Source: Persebacter sp051009035 (lineage in GTDB: Bacteria; Pseudomonadota; Gammaproteobacteria; Tethybacterales; Persebacteraceae). Taken from it: a stretch of DNA of 12,196 bases. Below, one piece after another: positions 6,065 through 12,196 of this stretch. Location: the NCBI GenBank assembly GCA_051009035.1, contig JBPCWY010000049.1:1-12196 (forward strand), written 5' to 3'. A program made the position numbers and the translations under genes. The notes under the pieces are model-generated. The model ran no database searches. It was not told the DNA's origin and worked only from the letters and a program-made list of their open reading frames with translations. Each line of letters begins with the position of its first letter. Position 1 is the first letter of the stretch.

Positions 6065-7120
6065 ATGGCAACCTATCACCCGGAAGACCAAGCAAAACTC
6101 GACCGCGCTCGCGAGCTCATTCCGCCCGCCTATCACGGCCACATCATCATGATGGAGCCTCGGTTCAGTAAGGTGCTCGGTCGCAAAGTGAGCAACCCGT
6201 ACATGACGGTAGCCGGGCGGGTGGCCATGGCGGTTGACGAGCACCGGGCACAGGGTGCAGCCCTGTCTATCAGGACTGCGTTCGTGAACGTCGGCGAACA
6301 CGTGGTGTGCCGGACGACGGTGGTATCGGCCTTGCGGGGTGAGGCGACGGGTATGTCCAGGGTCAACTTTGGTGGCACCGGAGTGGATGCCTCGAACCCA
6401 ATTGAAAATAGTGAGAGCTCGAGCGTGGGCCGCGCCCTCGGGTTTCTCGGCTACGGTCTCCTCGGGGGGATTGCCAGTGCCGATGAAATCGCAAACGGCG
6501 TAAGTGGCGCTCAGCCTGAGACCGGACCCGGGGGTGAGGGGCAGCACCCTCAGGCAGGTGATGATCAGCCGGCCTCAGACAAGCAGCTCGAGTTCATCAC
6601 CAGCCTGAGGGAGAAGGTGGGGATGACGAGTGTTGGGCTTCGCGAGTACGCCCTCTCGCAGGGCATGGTGATGCTCGACCATGGTGACAAACAGGCGGTC
6701 CTCCCCACCCGTGAGACGGCATCTAAGCTGATCGATCACTTGCAGCGGCAGCTTCAGGGTGGCACGCAGGCACCGGACGGGGTACTTCCCGAAAACGACC
6801 GCAAGCGACTCTTTGCCACTGCGAATAAAGCTGGCGTATCCAAGAATCAGATTCATGCGTACTTACGGGAGCGTGCGTGGGGGATGAACGATGCGTTTGA
6901 GGTCTCAGTCACCCGCCTCACCCCCGAGCAGTGCCGTACGGTCGAGAAGCAGATTGGGGTGCACCCGGTGCTCAAGACTCCACCCGCGACCCCCACAAAG
7001 GGGAGTACGGAAGTAGCCGGCGCTGACCACGTGGGCGAGCCGCTTACGGGGCCAGCCGTGCCAGCGGGGGTAAATGCGGAGACGGGCGAGATCACTGAGC
7101 CGGAAGGGGCGCCTTATTGA
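6065..7120 (+). CDS. Putative single-strand annealing / recombination protein (Erf/Rad52-like)
   Basis: A 351-aa protein. Residues 1-145 form an N-terminal core ending in NPIENSESSSVGRALGFLGY and then GIASADE (111-141). This ENxESSxVGRALxxLGxG...GIASADE pattern is typical of phage annealing and recombination proteins related to Erf/Rad52. A linker rich in G, P, Q and D (145-170) follows. A helical domain begins ASDKQLEFITSLREKVG (170-230) and resembles the small 'KQLEFI..L..K.G' modules that follow such cores. A second helical module (LPENDRKRLFATANKAGVSK, 241-297) and an acidic tail (ETGEITEPEGAPY) complete it. The start has AGAAGGA about 9 nt upstream. It follows the exonuclease by 48 nt, fitting an exonuclease-annealing protein pair. 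The family assignment rests on motif resemblance only. Confidence 0.65.
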   Translation: MATYHPEDQAKLDRARELIPPAYHGHIIMMEPRFSKVLGRKVSNPYMTVAGRVAMAVDEHRAQGAALSIRTAFVNVGEHVVCRTTVVSALRGEATGMSRVNFGGTGVDASNPIENSESSSVGRALGFLGYGLLGGIASADEIANGVSGAQPETGPGGEGQHPQAGDDQPASDKQLEFITSLREKVGMTSVGLREYALSQGMVMLDHGDKQAVLPTRETASKLIDHLQRQLQGGTQAPDGVLPENDRKRLFATANKAGVSKNQIHAYLRERAWGMNDAFEVSVTRLTPEQCRTVEKQIGVHPVLKTPPATPTKGSTEVAGADHVGEPLTGPAVPAGVNAETGEITEPEGAPY

Positions 7121-7176
7121 CTGAAATGCCCCGATTGTTACCAATGTGACCCGAGTATTCCCTACTGACCGCTGGC

Positions 7177-7317
7177 GTGAACGCGGCCGTGGGTGAAATC
7201 TGGGTAATCAGGGGTGTAAAGGGTGAGTTCTACGCCTGCAAGCCGACTATTTTTGCCGTGACGTACGAGTGGGTGGAGGACGGTGTGGAGGGTGGTGATG
7301 AGGTGACTGGTGGCTGA
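7177..7317 (+). CDS. Short phage protein, C-terminal fragment of a larger family
   Basis: A 46-aa reading frame from GTG 7177. The stretch VRG-type IRGVKGEFYACKPTIFAVTY closely matches the C-terminal end of a widespread ~100-aa phage protein family ending 'GVKGEFYPCKPDIFEATYE'. The N-terminal half of that family is absent: an in-frame TGA at 7147-7149 closes the frame, and nothing similar is seen in other frames upstream. There is no clear ribosome site. It could be a minimal functional version or a decaying remnant. Its stop overlaps the next gene's GTG start region by 8 nt. Confidence 0.5.
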   Translation: MNAAVGEIWVIRGVKGEFYACKPTIFAVTYEWVEDGVEGGDEVTGG

Positions 7318-7552
7318 ATCAAACAAATATCCCATGAAGGGCTTCATCTATACGGCTGAAGGGCGCCACGACCGGGGTGAGCGCATCCCAGACAGGGGCA
7401 GGCTGGGCACGTTCATGGCCGTATGCGTCACTCGCGCGCTTAAAAACAAAGTCGAGGTGCGCATCACGGACTGTGATGACTATCTGATTTTTCACGCAGT
7501 GGGTGGCGAGATTATTTACCCGACCAAAGAGCTCTCACAAGGAGGCGTATGA
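7310..7552 (+). CDS. Hypothetical protein, 80 aa
   Basis: A soluble 80-aa protein not recognised as any family. The N-terminus is basic and rich in R, G and D. The second half (AVCVTRALKNKVEVRITDCD, then YLIFHAVGGEIIYP) looks like alternating beta strands. GTG 7310 is chosen because GAGGTG lies a few nt upstream; ATG 7334 has no ribosome site. The gene overlaps the fragment before it by 8 nt and the VRR-NUC start by 4 nt (ATGA), so it is probably co-translated with the nuclease. Confidence 0.65.
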   Translation: MAESNKYPMKGFIYTAEGRHDRGERIPDRGRLGTFMAVCVTRALKNKVEVRITDCDDYLIFHAVGGEIIYPTKELSQGGV

Positions 7553-7917
7553 CCCGCATATCAGAAGAAGCCTACCAACTCATGATGCGCCAGCGCAAAG
7601 AATCCGCCAAGACCGACTTGGAACTCGAGCGCGACTTCATGCGCCGGGTGATCATCCTGGCGGTCGCGTGCGGCTGGCTCCATTATCACGCCCACCGTCC
7701 GCGTAAAGACCGCCCCGGCTTCCCCGATCTAGTCCTCGTCCACCGGGGTGGTGGCACGGTCATCTTTGCCGAGCTCAAGATGCCGCGGGGCGCGCTCACC
7801 ACAGATCAGAAGTACTGGCAGCACGCCCTTACCCGGACCGGGCCAGGGGTTGAGTACCACGTGTGGGAACCGTCTGATTGGGATCAAATTGCCAAACGAC
7901 TGGCGAAGAGAGGATGA
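7549..7917 (+). CDS. VRR-NUC domain nuclease
   Basis: A 122-aa stand-alone VRR-NUC nuclease of the PD-(D/E)xK superfamily. Phage members of this family cut branched DNA such as Holliday junctions and flaps. Residues in order: E27 in the first helix (LERDFMRRVIILAVACGW), a basic loop HRPRKDRPG, D60 in GFPDLVLV, the E75-x-K77 pair in FAELKMP, and Q87 in TTDQKYW. These correspond to the metal-binding and catalytic set of the family. The length fits the compact phage versions. AAGGAGG lies 3-4 nt before the ATG, a strong site, and the ATG overlaps the preceding stop. With the exonuclease and annealing protein it completes a recombination set, where it may resolve branched intermediates. Confidence 0.88.
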   Translation: MTRISEEAYQLMMRQRKESAKTDLELERDFMRRVIILAVACGWLHYHAHRPRKDRPGFPDLVLVHRGGGTVIFAELKMPRGALTTDQKYWQHALTRTGPGVEYHVWEPSDWDQIAKRLAKRG

Positions 7918-7919
7918 TC

Positions 7920-8327
7920 ATGCAAAACAACCGACCGGTAGAGAACCCGAAGCTTGAAGCCGCGAGAAGAGAAATTTTCCAAATTTACAAGAAGTACGAT
8001 TTTGCCGGTGCGTTCGAGGTTATTTCAGAGGATGAGGCGGCCTTTGGATATCCCATCGCCGCGTCGTGGAGTGCGATTCGACCCGACCCGCAAGCTCCCC
8101 TGGGCATCCGGTTGAAAGCAAAGTCTTCAGTGTCGGGAGATCACGAGCGACTAGAAGGGGCGGCACATACGATGTGTCAACTGATGGATTTTGGTGCCCA
8201 AACCTATAAATGGATGGGTGATCTGGTCAAGATTCTTCAGCGTGAGGGGATTGTGATTGAGCATACCCCGTTCGGCGGAGACTCCATTGATGACATTACG
8301 GGCATTGACATCAGAAAATCCCCCTAG
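7920..8327 (+). CDS. Hypothetical phage protein, 135 aa
   Basis: The family is not recognised. The N-terminal helix is NPKLEAARREIFQIYKKYDF, followed by a compact alpha/beta segment (GAFEVISEDEAAFGYPIAAS) and a helix with AHTMCQLMDFGAQTYKWMGD. The C-terminus is acidic and ends DIRKSP. There are no signal or membrane segments. ATG 7920 is chosen because AGAGAGG lies 6 nt upstream; ATG 7914 would sit directly on that site. It begins 2 nt after the VRR-NUC stop and is the last gene of the rightward unit. Its end lies 3 nt from the end of the leftward membrane protein gene. Confidence 0.75.
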   Translation: MQNNRPVENPKLEAARREIFQIYKKYDFAGAFEVISEDEAAFGYPIAASWSAIRPDPQAPLGIRLKAKSSVSGDHERLEGAAHTMCQLMDFGAQTYKWMGDLVKILQREGIVIEHTPFGGDSIDDITGIDIRKSP

Positions 8328-8330
8328 CCC

Positions 8331-8726
8331 CTACCGGTACTTGTCCATATCATAGGGCATCTCACTAGGGGACACGGGCATCGCCGTGCCCCCCCGCCCG
8401 CGCGTCTTGCGGTCACTGATGCCGTAGCGCATCTGAGCGTTTTCCAGGCGCTCGATCGCACGCTCGAGGCGACTGACCATGGGCATGAGTTTGGCGACGG
8501 TCATGCGGGCGCTATCGAGGGCGGAGTCTGACAGGACCATCTTGTGATTGATCGATTTGACCTCAGCCTGGAGAAGCATGATCGCCTTACTATGGCCGTC
8601 CACCTCCTGCCAGTGGCCACTCAGCCAACCGAACCCACCGACTAGTGCAGCGACCGCGACCGTGGTGATGCTCCCACCCCAGTGTTTGAGCCACTCGCCA
8701 AAGACCGTGGTAAAGACCGTGGTCAT
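8331..8726 (-). CDS. Small membrane protein with coiled coil
   Basis: A 131-aa protein with one predicted membrane helix at about 16-38 (WGGSITTVAVAALVGGFGWL). A long amphipathic helix follows, about 45-100, containing MVSRLERAIERLENAQMR. The tail is basic and proline-rich (DRKTRGRGG, then PVSPSEMPYDMDKYR). ATG 8726 has GAGG about 7-8 nt upstream, overlapping the stop of the tail spike gene, so expression is probably coupled to it. One membrane helix plus a cytoplasmic or periplasmic coiled coil, placed after the tail genes, fits a lysis accessory protein (holin-associated or spanin-like). There is no lipobox or enzyme motif, so the role is open. Confidence 0.7.
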   Translation of the reverse strand: MTTVFTTVFGEWLKHWGGSITTVAVAALVGGFGWLSGHWQEVDGHSKAIMLLQAEVKSINHKMVLSDSALDSARMTVAKLMPMVSRLERAIERLENAQMRYGISDRKTRGRGGTAMPVSPSEMPYDMDKYR

Positions 8727-8737
8727 GTCACGCCCTC

Positions 8738-10681
8738 TCACGCCCTCAGAGTTTCAATCCACGAGCTCCACAACTGTCCGGTGACCAGCGAATTGGCCAC
8801 GTTGTGTTGTATGGAAAGTTCCAGATCGCCAATGACATCGGCCGCAGGCACGCCGATACTGCCGATGGTATTCTGAACCTGCGTGGCTTGCCCGACCGCG
8901 GTGGCTGAATTCGGATCGGACATCATCAACCACGCCTTGATGCGTAGATTTGTCAAGAAATTGGTATCCCCGTACAGATGCGCCTCGAGTATCCAGCTCC
9001 TGGGAAACGGCGTGGTTGGGAGATTGGAAAAGGTAATGAGCATGACTTGAGCCGTGCGGTACCGGAGGCGGAACGTAACAGAGGCGACCGCGCCAGAGTT
9101 ATTGTTGTACACGCCAGACGCCGTGTACCGAAGTCCGCTCGCGCCGTCAAACGTGAAGGCGGGAAGGGTGGACGTAAATATCGGAGTTTCGACCCCTGTA
9201 TTCCCTACAGCGGCCTGTATTTGCGACTCGTGGTCGACGAGTTGAACGGATGAGTCCCCAGCCCGAGTGATCGTGACCCCGAAGCCGGGGCGGCCAATGT
9301 AGTCATTGGTCGTGAAGATAATCTGGTTGGGGCCGAGCTGGGCATTGCTGATGCCCACTGGGAACACGACCGCCGTGTCGTAGCCACTGAACATATTCCC
9401 GGAGACGAGCACGCCCTCGACTGGGAGTGTCTGCCCGATCCTGAGGCCCGTATTAAAGCCAGCCCCCGCAAAGGAGTTGCCCACGATCGTGAGCCCGCCA
9501 CTATTGCCGCCGACATTGCCCTGGAAGTCGTACGTAAAGGGCGCCCCGCCGTCTTCCATGTAGTTGCCAGCGACCAGCCAGCCGATGGGTGCCCAGCCCC
9601 TGATGCTGCCGAGGGCATTACCCTCCACATCACAACCGACAATCGTTGTGCCGCGAGTCTGCACCCCAATATTGACGCCCCATCCCAGATTGCCCTGAAT
9701 CCGGCAACTGTGGATGTTGACCCCGTTAATCTCCCCCAGTCCCTGACACAGAATGCCGTCACCGGCGTTGGCCTGTAAGTAGCAGCTCGTGAGGTGAATA
9801 ATCAGGCTGATACCACCGGGGGTGGCATCGACCAGGATGCCGGCCGTCGTCCATCCGGACGCCACCAGGCCACTACCAATTCTTGTGCCGCCCACTCGGA
9901 TATTGGTGAGGTCGATATCGCTCGCGTTAAGAATGTGCAAACCGACGGTGCCGGTTTCACTCCTGATCGAGAATTTCTCCAGTACGGTCGTTTGATTCGA
10001 CGTGTTGGAGTTTGTGTCCCCGTCAATCAAGATGCCGACACCTGTACCGGTATACTGGAGAATGGTGCCCGTATTCGGGAAGTCGACGTGGCCCATGCCG
10101 GCGCCGCTCAGTAGCATGCCAGCCCGTAGGCTGATGGTCTGATCAAATTCAATCGTCCCTGCCGGTAACTGCACATGGTCTGACAGATTGATGGCCCGCT
10201 GAAGCGCCAGTGAGTTCTCAGTGGCGTTATCGCCAAACACACCCACTTCTTGCGCGTAAAGCGCCGAACCCACGCGCTGTGAGCGCAGAGGTGACGTCGC
10301 AGCCAGGCTAGAGGCCGCCGTGATCACCCCGCCTGCCACCACGGCCTGCGTAAAGATGACGCCTCCACTTGGGTCAGGCGGCTGGACGGCCGCTTGCTGC
10401 CAGAGGTAATGAGTGTCGGGCTGACGCGTCCAACCTGCCACCACGTCGACTTCGGAGCGGTGCGCGGCCAGCCAGTAGTTGCCGTCACCCGCATTAAGCG
10501 GTCCCACTGGCGCTGGGGCCTGCTCGACCATAAACCAGTCGAGGGCGTCGACGATGATCGCTTTGGTTTCGAACGGAGCAAAGGTCTGTGACGCACCGGG
10601 AACAGCCGGCAGGCCACCACGAGAGATAAAGGACTCAAAGCTTTGGCCCATCCACGAGCGAGGGGATTGAATGGTTGCCAC
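8738..10681 (-). CDS. Tail spike protein with right-handed beta helix
   Basis: A 647-aa receptor-binding or depolymerase-type tail protein. Residues 1-130 form an adaptor-like N-terminus. YAQEVGVFGDNATENS (about 142-157) is the typical entry of the pectate-lyase-3 fold, followed by LPAGTIEFDQTISLRAGMLL. Repeated strands with the N-I-x-V-x-G-N rhythm run to about 450 (IVGNSFAG, VLVSGNMFSG, WLVAGNYMED). The last ~150 residues look like a beta-sandwich. Known relatives trimerise, bind surface polysaccharide and may cut it, but catalytic residues cannot be assigned here. The GTG at 10681 is chosen because AGGAGG lies 9 nt upstream; the extra 64 residues from 10873 are arginine-rich shadow sequence of the fibre gene. 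It follows the fibre gene by 13 nt. Confidence 0.88.
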   Translation of the reverse strand: MATIQSPRSWMGQSFESFISRGGLPAVPGASQTFAPFETKAIIVDALDWFMVEQAPAPVGPLNAGDGNYWLAAHRSEVDVVAGWTRQPDTHYLWQQAAVQPPDPSGGVIFTQAVVAGGVITAASSLAATSPLRSQRVGSALYAQEVGVFGDNATENSLALQRAINLSDHVQLPAGTIEFDQTISLRAGMLLSGAGMGHVDFPNTGTILQYTGTGVGILIDGDTNSNTSNQTTVLEKFSIRSETGTVGLHILNASDIDLTNIRVGGTRIGSGLVASGWTTAGILVDATPGGISLIIHLTSCYLQANAGDGILCQGLGEINGVNIHSCRIQGNLGWGVNIGVQTRGTTIVGCDVEGNALGSIRGWAPIGWLVAGNYMEDGGAPFTYDFQGNVGGNSGGLTIVGNSFAGAGFNTGLRIGQTLPVEGVLVSGNMFSGYDTAVVFPVGISNAQLGPNQIIFTTNDYIGRPGFGVTITRAGDSSVQLVDHESQIQAAVGNTGVETPIFTSTLPAFTFDGASGLRYTASGVYNNNSGAVASVTFRLRYRTAQVMLITFSNLPTTPFPRSWILEAHLYGDTNFLTNLRIKAWLMMSDPNSATAVGQATQVQNTIGSIGVPAADVIGDLELSIQHNVANSLVTGQLWSSWIETLRA

Positions 10682-10694
10682 GGTAAGTGTCCTC

Positions 10695-11765
10695 CTATGC
10701 GCTTTGAGAGGTAACCTGAACCTGGCCGGTCCCGTCAAACGTGCCGCCAATGGCGCTGATCTTGACGCCTCTTGGTGCGGCCGAAAAGAGCCGAACCGGC
10801 GTGGCCTTGTTGTCGCCGATGGTCGACTGAGAACCCGCCGTAGGTGCGAGGTCCCCGGCCCAGATGTCGTCACCCTCTACCGCGTCGCCCAGGCGGATGC
10901 CGCTAATCCCGGTGAACGTGGCTGTCACTTCACCCACGGCCCAGTCGGCAACCGAGTTCGCGGGGAACACGCCCGGTATGGTGTCAACTGAAAGCCCGGC
11001 AGCAGGGGTATGGGTCACCACGAACGGCTGGGCGGCAGCCGCCCCGGTCTGAATCCACCCAGTGTTGTTACCGCTACCGCTCCCGGCCGGCTTGAACCAG
11101 GTAACCGCCGTGGTCTCGTTAACGTAAAACTGCCCCTCGTCGCCCACCTGTACGCCGTTCGGGTCAACCAGGCCGCGCAGTGCGGTGCCGCCTGATGGGC
11201 CAATCGGCCCCTGTGGCCCGGTTAATCCTTGGATGCCCTGAATGCCCTGCGCCCCATCTGCTCCGGCTGGCCCCTGTAGCCCTTGCGGCCCAGTCGCCGC
11301 CGCCGAATTGACCAGGTTCCCGTTCGCGTCCCAGCCAAGTAGGGTGTCCGGTTGGGGATCAGGCAGGACGGGGGTGGTAAAGTCGGCGGTCAACCGAAAC
11401 TGTAGGGCGTGGGCGAGACGATGATCCATCTCCTGCAAGATTTTCATCACCTGGTCGGCGAACGCCTCAATCCCACTCGAGCTGATCGCCCCGCGCGGCA
11501 CCAGGCTGACCAGCTGCTGCTCGAGCGGGGTGTCCCCGATGATGTCGACGCGGACGCCGGCGCCCGGTGGGGTGAGGAAAACGACGTTTCCACCGAGCGG
11601 GTTACCAATGCCAGTGACGGCGTACGCCGAGTCAAGCTGTAAGACATCATCCTGGTAGACATCGAGGTCGGAGGCTAGGCGGATGGGAAAGCCAAACGGA
11701 AATGACGTCTGCACCCCGTTGCCAAGGGCGGTCGCGGTCGCTCGATTATTGATGGTCAAGGTCAT
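10695..11765 (-). CDS. Tail fibre protein with collagen-like stretch
   Basis: A 356-aa fibre. The N-terminus (residues 1-115) has the pattern of phage fibre attachment domains: ATALGNGVQTSFPFGFPIRL, then DVYQDD, a YAVTGIGNPLGGNVVFLTPP hairpin, and SLVPRGAISSSGIEAFADQV. This parallels the T7 gp17 N-terminal domain that docks on the tail. Residues 159-192 are eleven Gly-X-Y triplets, which form trimeric rods in phage fibres. Then comes LVDPNGVQVGDEGQFYVNET, a segment frequent in phage tail proteins, and a beta-rich C-terminus. ATG 11765 has GAGGGG 7 nt upstream; the longer frame from 11810 reads through the duplicated leader. It is followed by the spike gene, so it may be the adaptor on which the spike sits. 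Confidence 0.87.
   Translation of the reverse strand: MTLTINNRATATALGNGVQTSFPFGFPIRLASDLDVYQDDVLQLDSAYAVTGIGNPLGGNVVFLTPPGAGVRVDIIGDTPLEQQLVSLVPRGAISSSGIEAFADQVMKILQEMDHRLAHALQFRLTADFTTPVLPDPQPDTLLGWDANGNLVNSAAATGPQGLQGPAGADGAQGIQGIQGLTGPQGPIGPSGGTALRGLVDPNGVQVGDEGQFYVNETTAVTWFKPAGSGSGNNTGWIQTGAAAAQPFVVTHTPAAGLSVDTIPGVFPANSVADWAVGEVTATFTGISGIRLGDAVEGDDIWAGDLAPTAGSQSTIGDNKATPVRLFSAAPRGVKISAIGGTFDGTGQVQVTSQSA
11190..11291 (-). repeat. Collagen-like Gly-X-Y stretch within the fibre gene
   Basis: Eleven consecutive Gly-X-Y triplets, with Q and P frequent (GPQ, GLQ, GPA, GIQ, GIQ and so on). Such repeats vary in length between related phages by slippage and recombination, so the number here may be strain-specific. 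Confidence 0.9.
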
Positions 11766-11771
11766 TGTCAA

Positions 11772-11801
11772 CCCCTCACAGATGTGAATGAGTAGCGAAA
11801 A
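11772..11801. repeat. 30-bp repeat copy 1, in the fibre leader
   Basis: This copy matches 11823-11852 at 29 of 30 positions (G/A at one site), 51 bp apart. It contains the inverted repeat TCACA-GA-TGTGA (11776-11787) and, on the minus strand, the GAGGGG ribosome site of the fibre gene. Confidence 0.85.
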
Positions 11802-11822
11802 TACCACCACCCAGTGTCAACG

Positions 11823-11852
11823 CCCCTCACAGATGTGAATGAATAGCGAAAA
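11823..11852. repeat. 30-bp repeat copy 2, upstream of the fibre leader
   Basis: This is the second copy. On the minus strand it is followed by a TTGACAC that mirrors the TTGACAATG of the true fibre start, so the duplication includes a ribosome site but has no start codon at the matching place. A 16-bp inverted near-copy (15/16 to copy 1) lies at 11863-11878, at the end of the cysteine-rich gene. It can pair with this repeat as a large imperfect hairpin (about 11832-11879). Confidence 0.8.
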
Positions 11853-11879
11853 GAGGGAAAAACGCTACTCATCCACATT
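11832..11879 (-). terminator. Imperfect stem-loop between cysteine-rich gene and fibre gene
   Basis: Bases 11832-11848 and 11863-11879 pair at about 14 of 17 positions around a loop of A/G-rich sequence. On the minus strand a run of five T's (11861-11857) lies in the loop, not after the stem, so a classic rho-independent terminator is doubtful. An RNA processing site or a by-product of the repeat duplication is equally possible. Confidence 0.3.
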
Positions 11880-12119
11880 TACCACCTGATTCATACATCC
11901 GGTGCCGGTGGCCTGGTCAAAGCAGACGCAACACCCGCACATCTGGGAGAGGAACACCCGGTCACCCACCACCTTGATGCAGCGGCGAGCGTCACCTTTG
12001 ACTGAGCATGCCACGACCTGCGTGCCCACCTTCACCGAGTCCACATCGCCCCGGCGAGTCCCTTCCAGCCCCCAGGCCGGGTTCGTCACGAAGATGAATA
12101 ACAAAAGTGCGGAAAACAT
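11865..12119 (-). CDS. Small secreted cysteine-rich protein, 84 aa
   Basis: An 84-aa protein with a signal-peptide-like N-terminus: MFSALLLFIFVTNPAWG, with likely cleavage after A15 or G17. The mature part has seven cysteines (38, 47, 61, 63, 64, 66, 75), including the tight cluster CGCCVC at 61-66. This suggests disulphides outside the cytoplasm, or metal binding. There is no lipobox. ATG 12119 is chosen because AAGGGGG lies 6 nt upstream; GTG 12146 would add nine residues before the signal. I do not recognise a family. It lies upstream of the tail fibre gene in the same direction and diverges from an RHH-type gene. A role in the envelope (superinfection exclusion, lysis or host modification) is speculation. 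Confidence 0.7.
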   Translation of the reverse strand: MFSALLLFIFVTNPAWGLEGTRRGDVDSVKVGTQVVACSVKGDARRCIKVVGDRVFLSQMCGCCVCFDQATGTGCMNQVVNVDE

Positions 12120-12130
12120 CGGGTACCCCC

Positions 12131-12160
12131 TTGACATAAGTGACACTTAAGTGGTACATT
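12131..12160 (+). promoter_or_regulatory. Promoter with built-in palindromic operator
   Basis: TTGACA (12131-12136) and TACATT (12155-12160) are separated by 18 nt. The spacer holds AAGTG-A-CACTT (12138-12148) and the perfect palindrome CACTTAAGTG (12144-12153), giving three overlapping AAGTG half-sites between -35 and -10. The expected transcription start falls at or within 1-2 nt of the ATG at 12167, so the mRNA would be leaderless. The site also lies upstream of the divergent cysteine-rich gene. Confidence 0.6.
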
Positions 12161-12166
12161 AGTCTC

Positions 12167-12196
12167 ATGAAAAGAATCACGCTGTATATACCAGAG
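12167..12196 (+). CDS. Partial CDS, probable RHH-type regulator (first 10 codons)
   Basis: Only MKRITLYIPE is visible before the window ends. A short basic start followed by ITLYIP is the typical ribbon strand of CopG/Arc-type ribbon-helix-helix proteins. No Shine-Dalgarno site precedes the ATG, in line with a leaderless transcript from the promoter at 12131-12160. An operator-like palindrome inside that promoter fits autorepression. The identity is tentative with so few residues. Confidence 0.5.
   Translation, partial: MKRITLYIPE

Noticed and set aside
6020..6547. Minus-strand 175-codon open frame within the annealing protein gene
   Set aside because: It is the complement of a gene with clear codon structure and conserved motifs on the plus strand; no ribosome site.
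10682..10873. 64-residue N-terminal extension of the tail spike
   Set aside because: It overlaps the fibre gene, is arginine-rich shadow sequence, and a good AGGAGG site precedes the GTG at 10681.

Overview
The window looks like part of a tailed bacteriophage (or prophage) genome. It is gene-dense, most starts carry strong Shine-Dalgarno sites, and ATGA overlaps and short 3' overlaps are common. It encodes a replication and recombination set next to tail fibre and tail spike genes. TTGACA-type promoters suggest a bacterial host using a sigma-70-like factor. A fibre N-terminus resembling T7 gp17 leans towards a podovirus-like virion, but that is inference. No integrase, tRNA, rRNA, insertion sequence or CRISPR array was seen, and the host cannot be named from this sequence.

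Layout. (1) 1-1841, minus strand: a tightly overlapping operon of ribbon-helix-helix (RHH) regulator, unknown 140-aa protein, HNH endonuclease and DEAH-box SF2 helicase. The helicase runs off the left edge. A good promoter precedes the operon at 1888-1916. (2) 1917-2237: a non-coding region with an origin-like architecture: many TTGGACA/TGTCCAA half-sites, two perfect 17-bp copies and one inverted 16-bp copy of the double site, an alternating purine-pyrimidine tract followed by an AT run, and a perfect 12-bp hairpin. (3) 2238-5201, minus strand: a large primase-polymerase/VirE-type helicase preceded by two small proteins, one RHH-like and one with a puzzling start. (4) 5202-5293: a divergent, face-to-face promoter region. 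(5) 5294-8327, plus strand: a DEDDy 3'-5' exonuclease, a putative single-strand annealing protein, two small hypothetical proteins, a VRR-NUC nuclease and an unknown 135-aa protein, most of them tightly packed or overlapping from 7177 onward. (6) 8331-11765, minus strand: tail fibre with a collagen-like stretch, then a beta-helix tail spike, then a small membrane/coiled-coil protein. (7) 11766-12196: a duplicated 30-bp leader, a small secreted cysteine-rich protein on the minus strand, and the first ten codons of another probable RHH gene on the plus strand with an operator-like promoter and no Shine-Dalgarno site.

How it may work together (inference). The primase-polymerase/helicase could initiate at the repeat region that abuts its own stop codon. 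The exonuclease, annealing protein and VRR-NUC nuclease form a plausible recombination set, with the DEAH helicase and HNH nuclease as further DNA-processing enzymes. Up to three small RHH-type proteins sit at transcription boundaries and are natural candidates for switching these units. The fibre and spike would serve host recognition.
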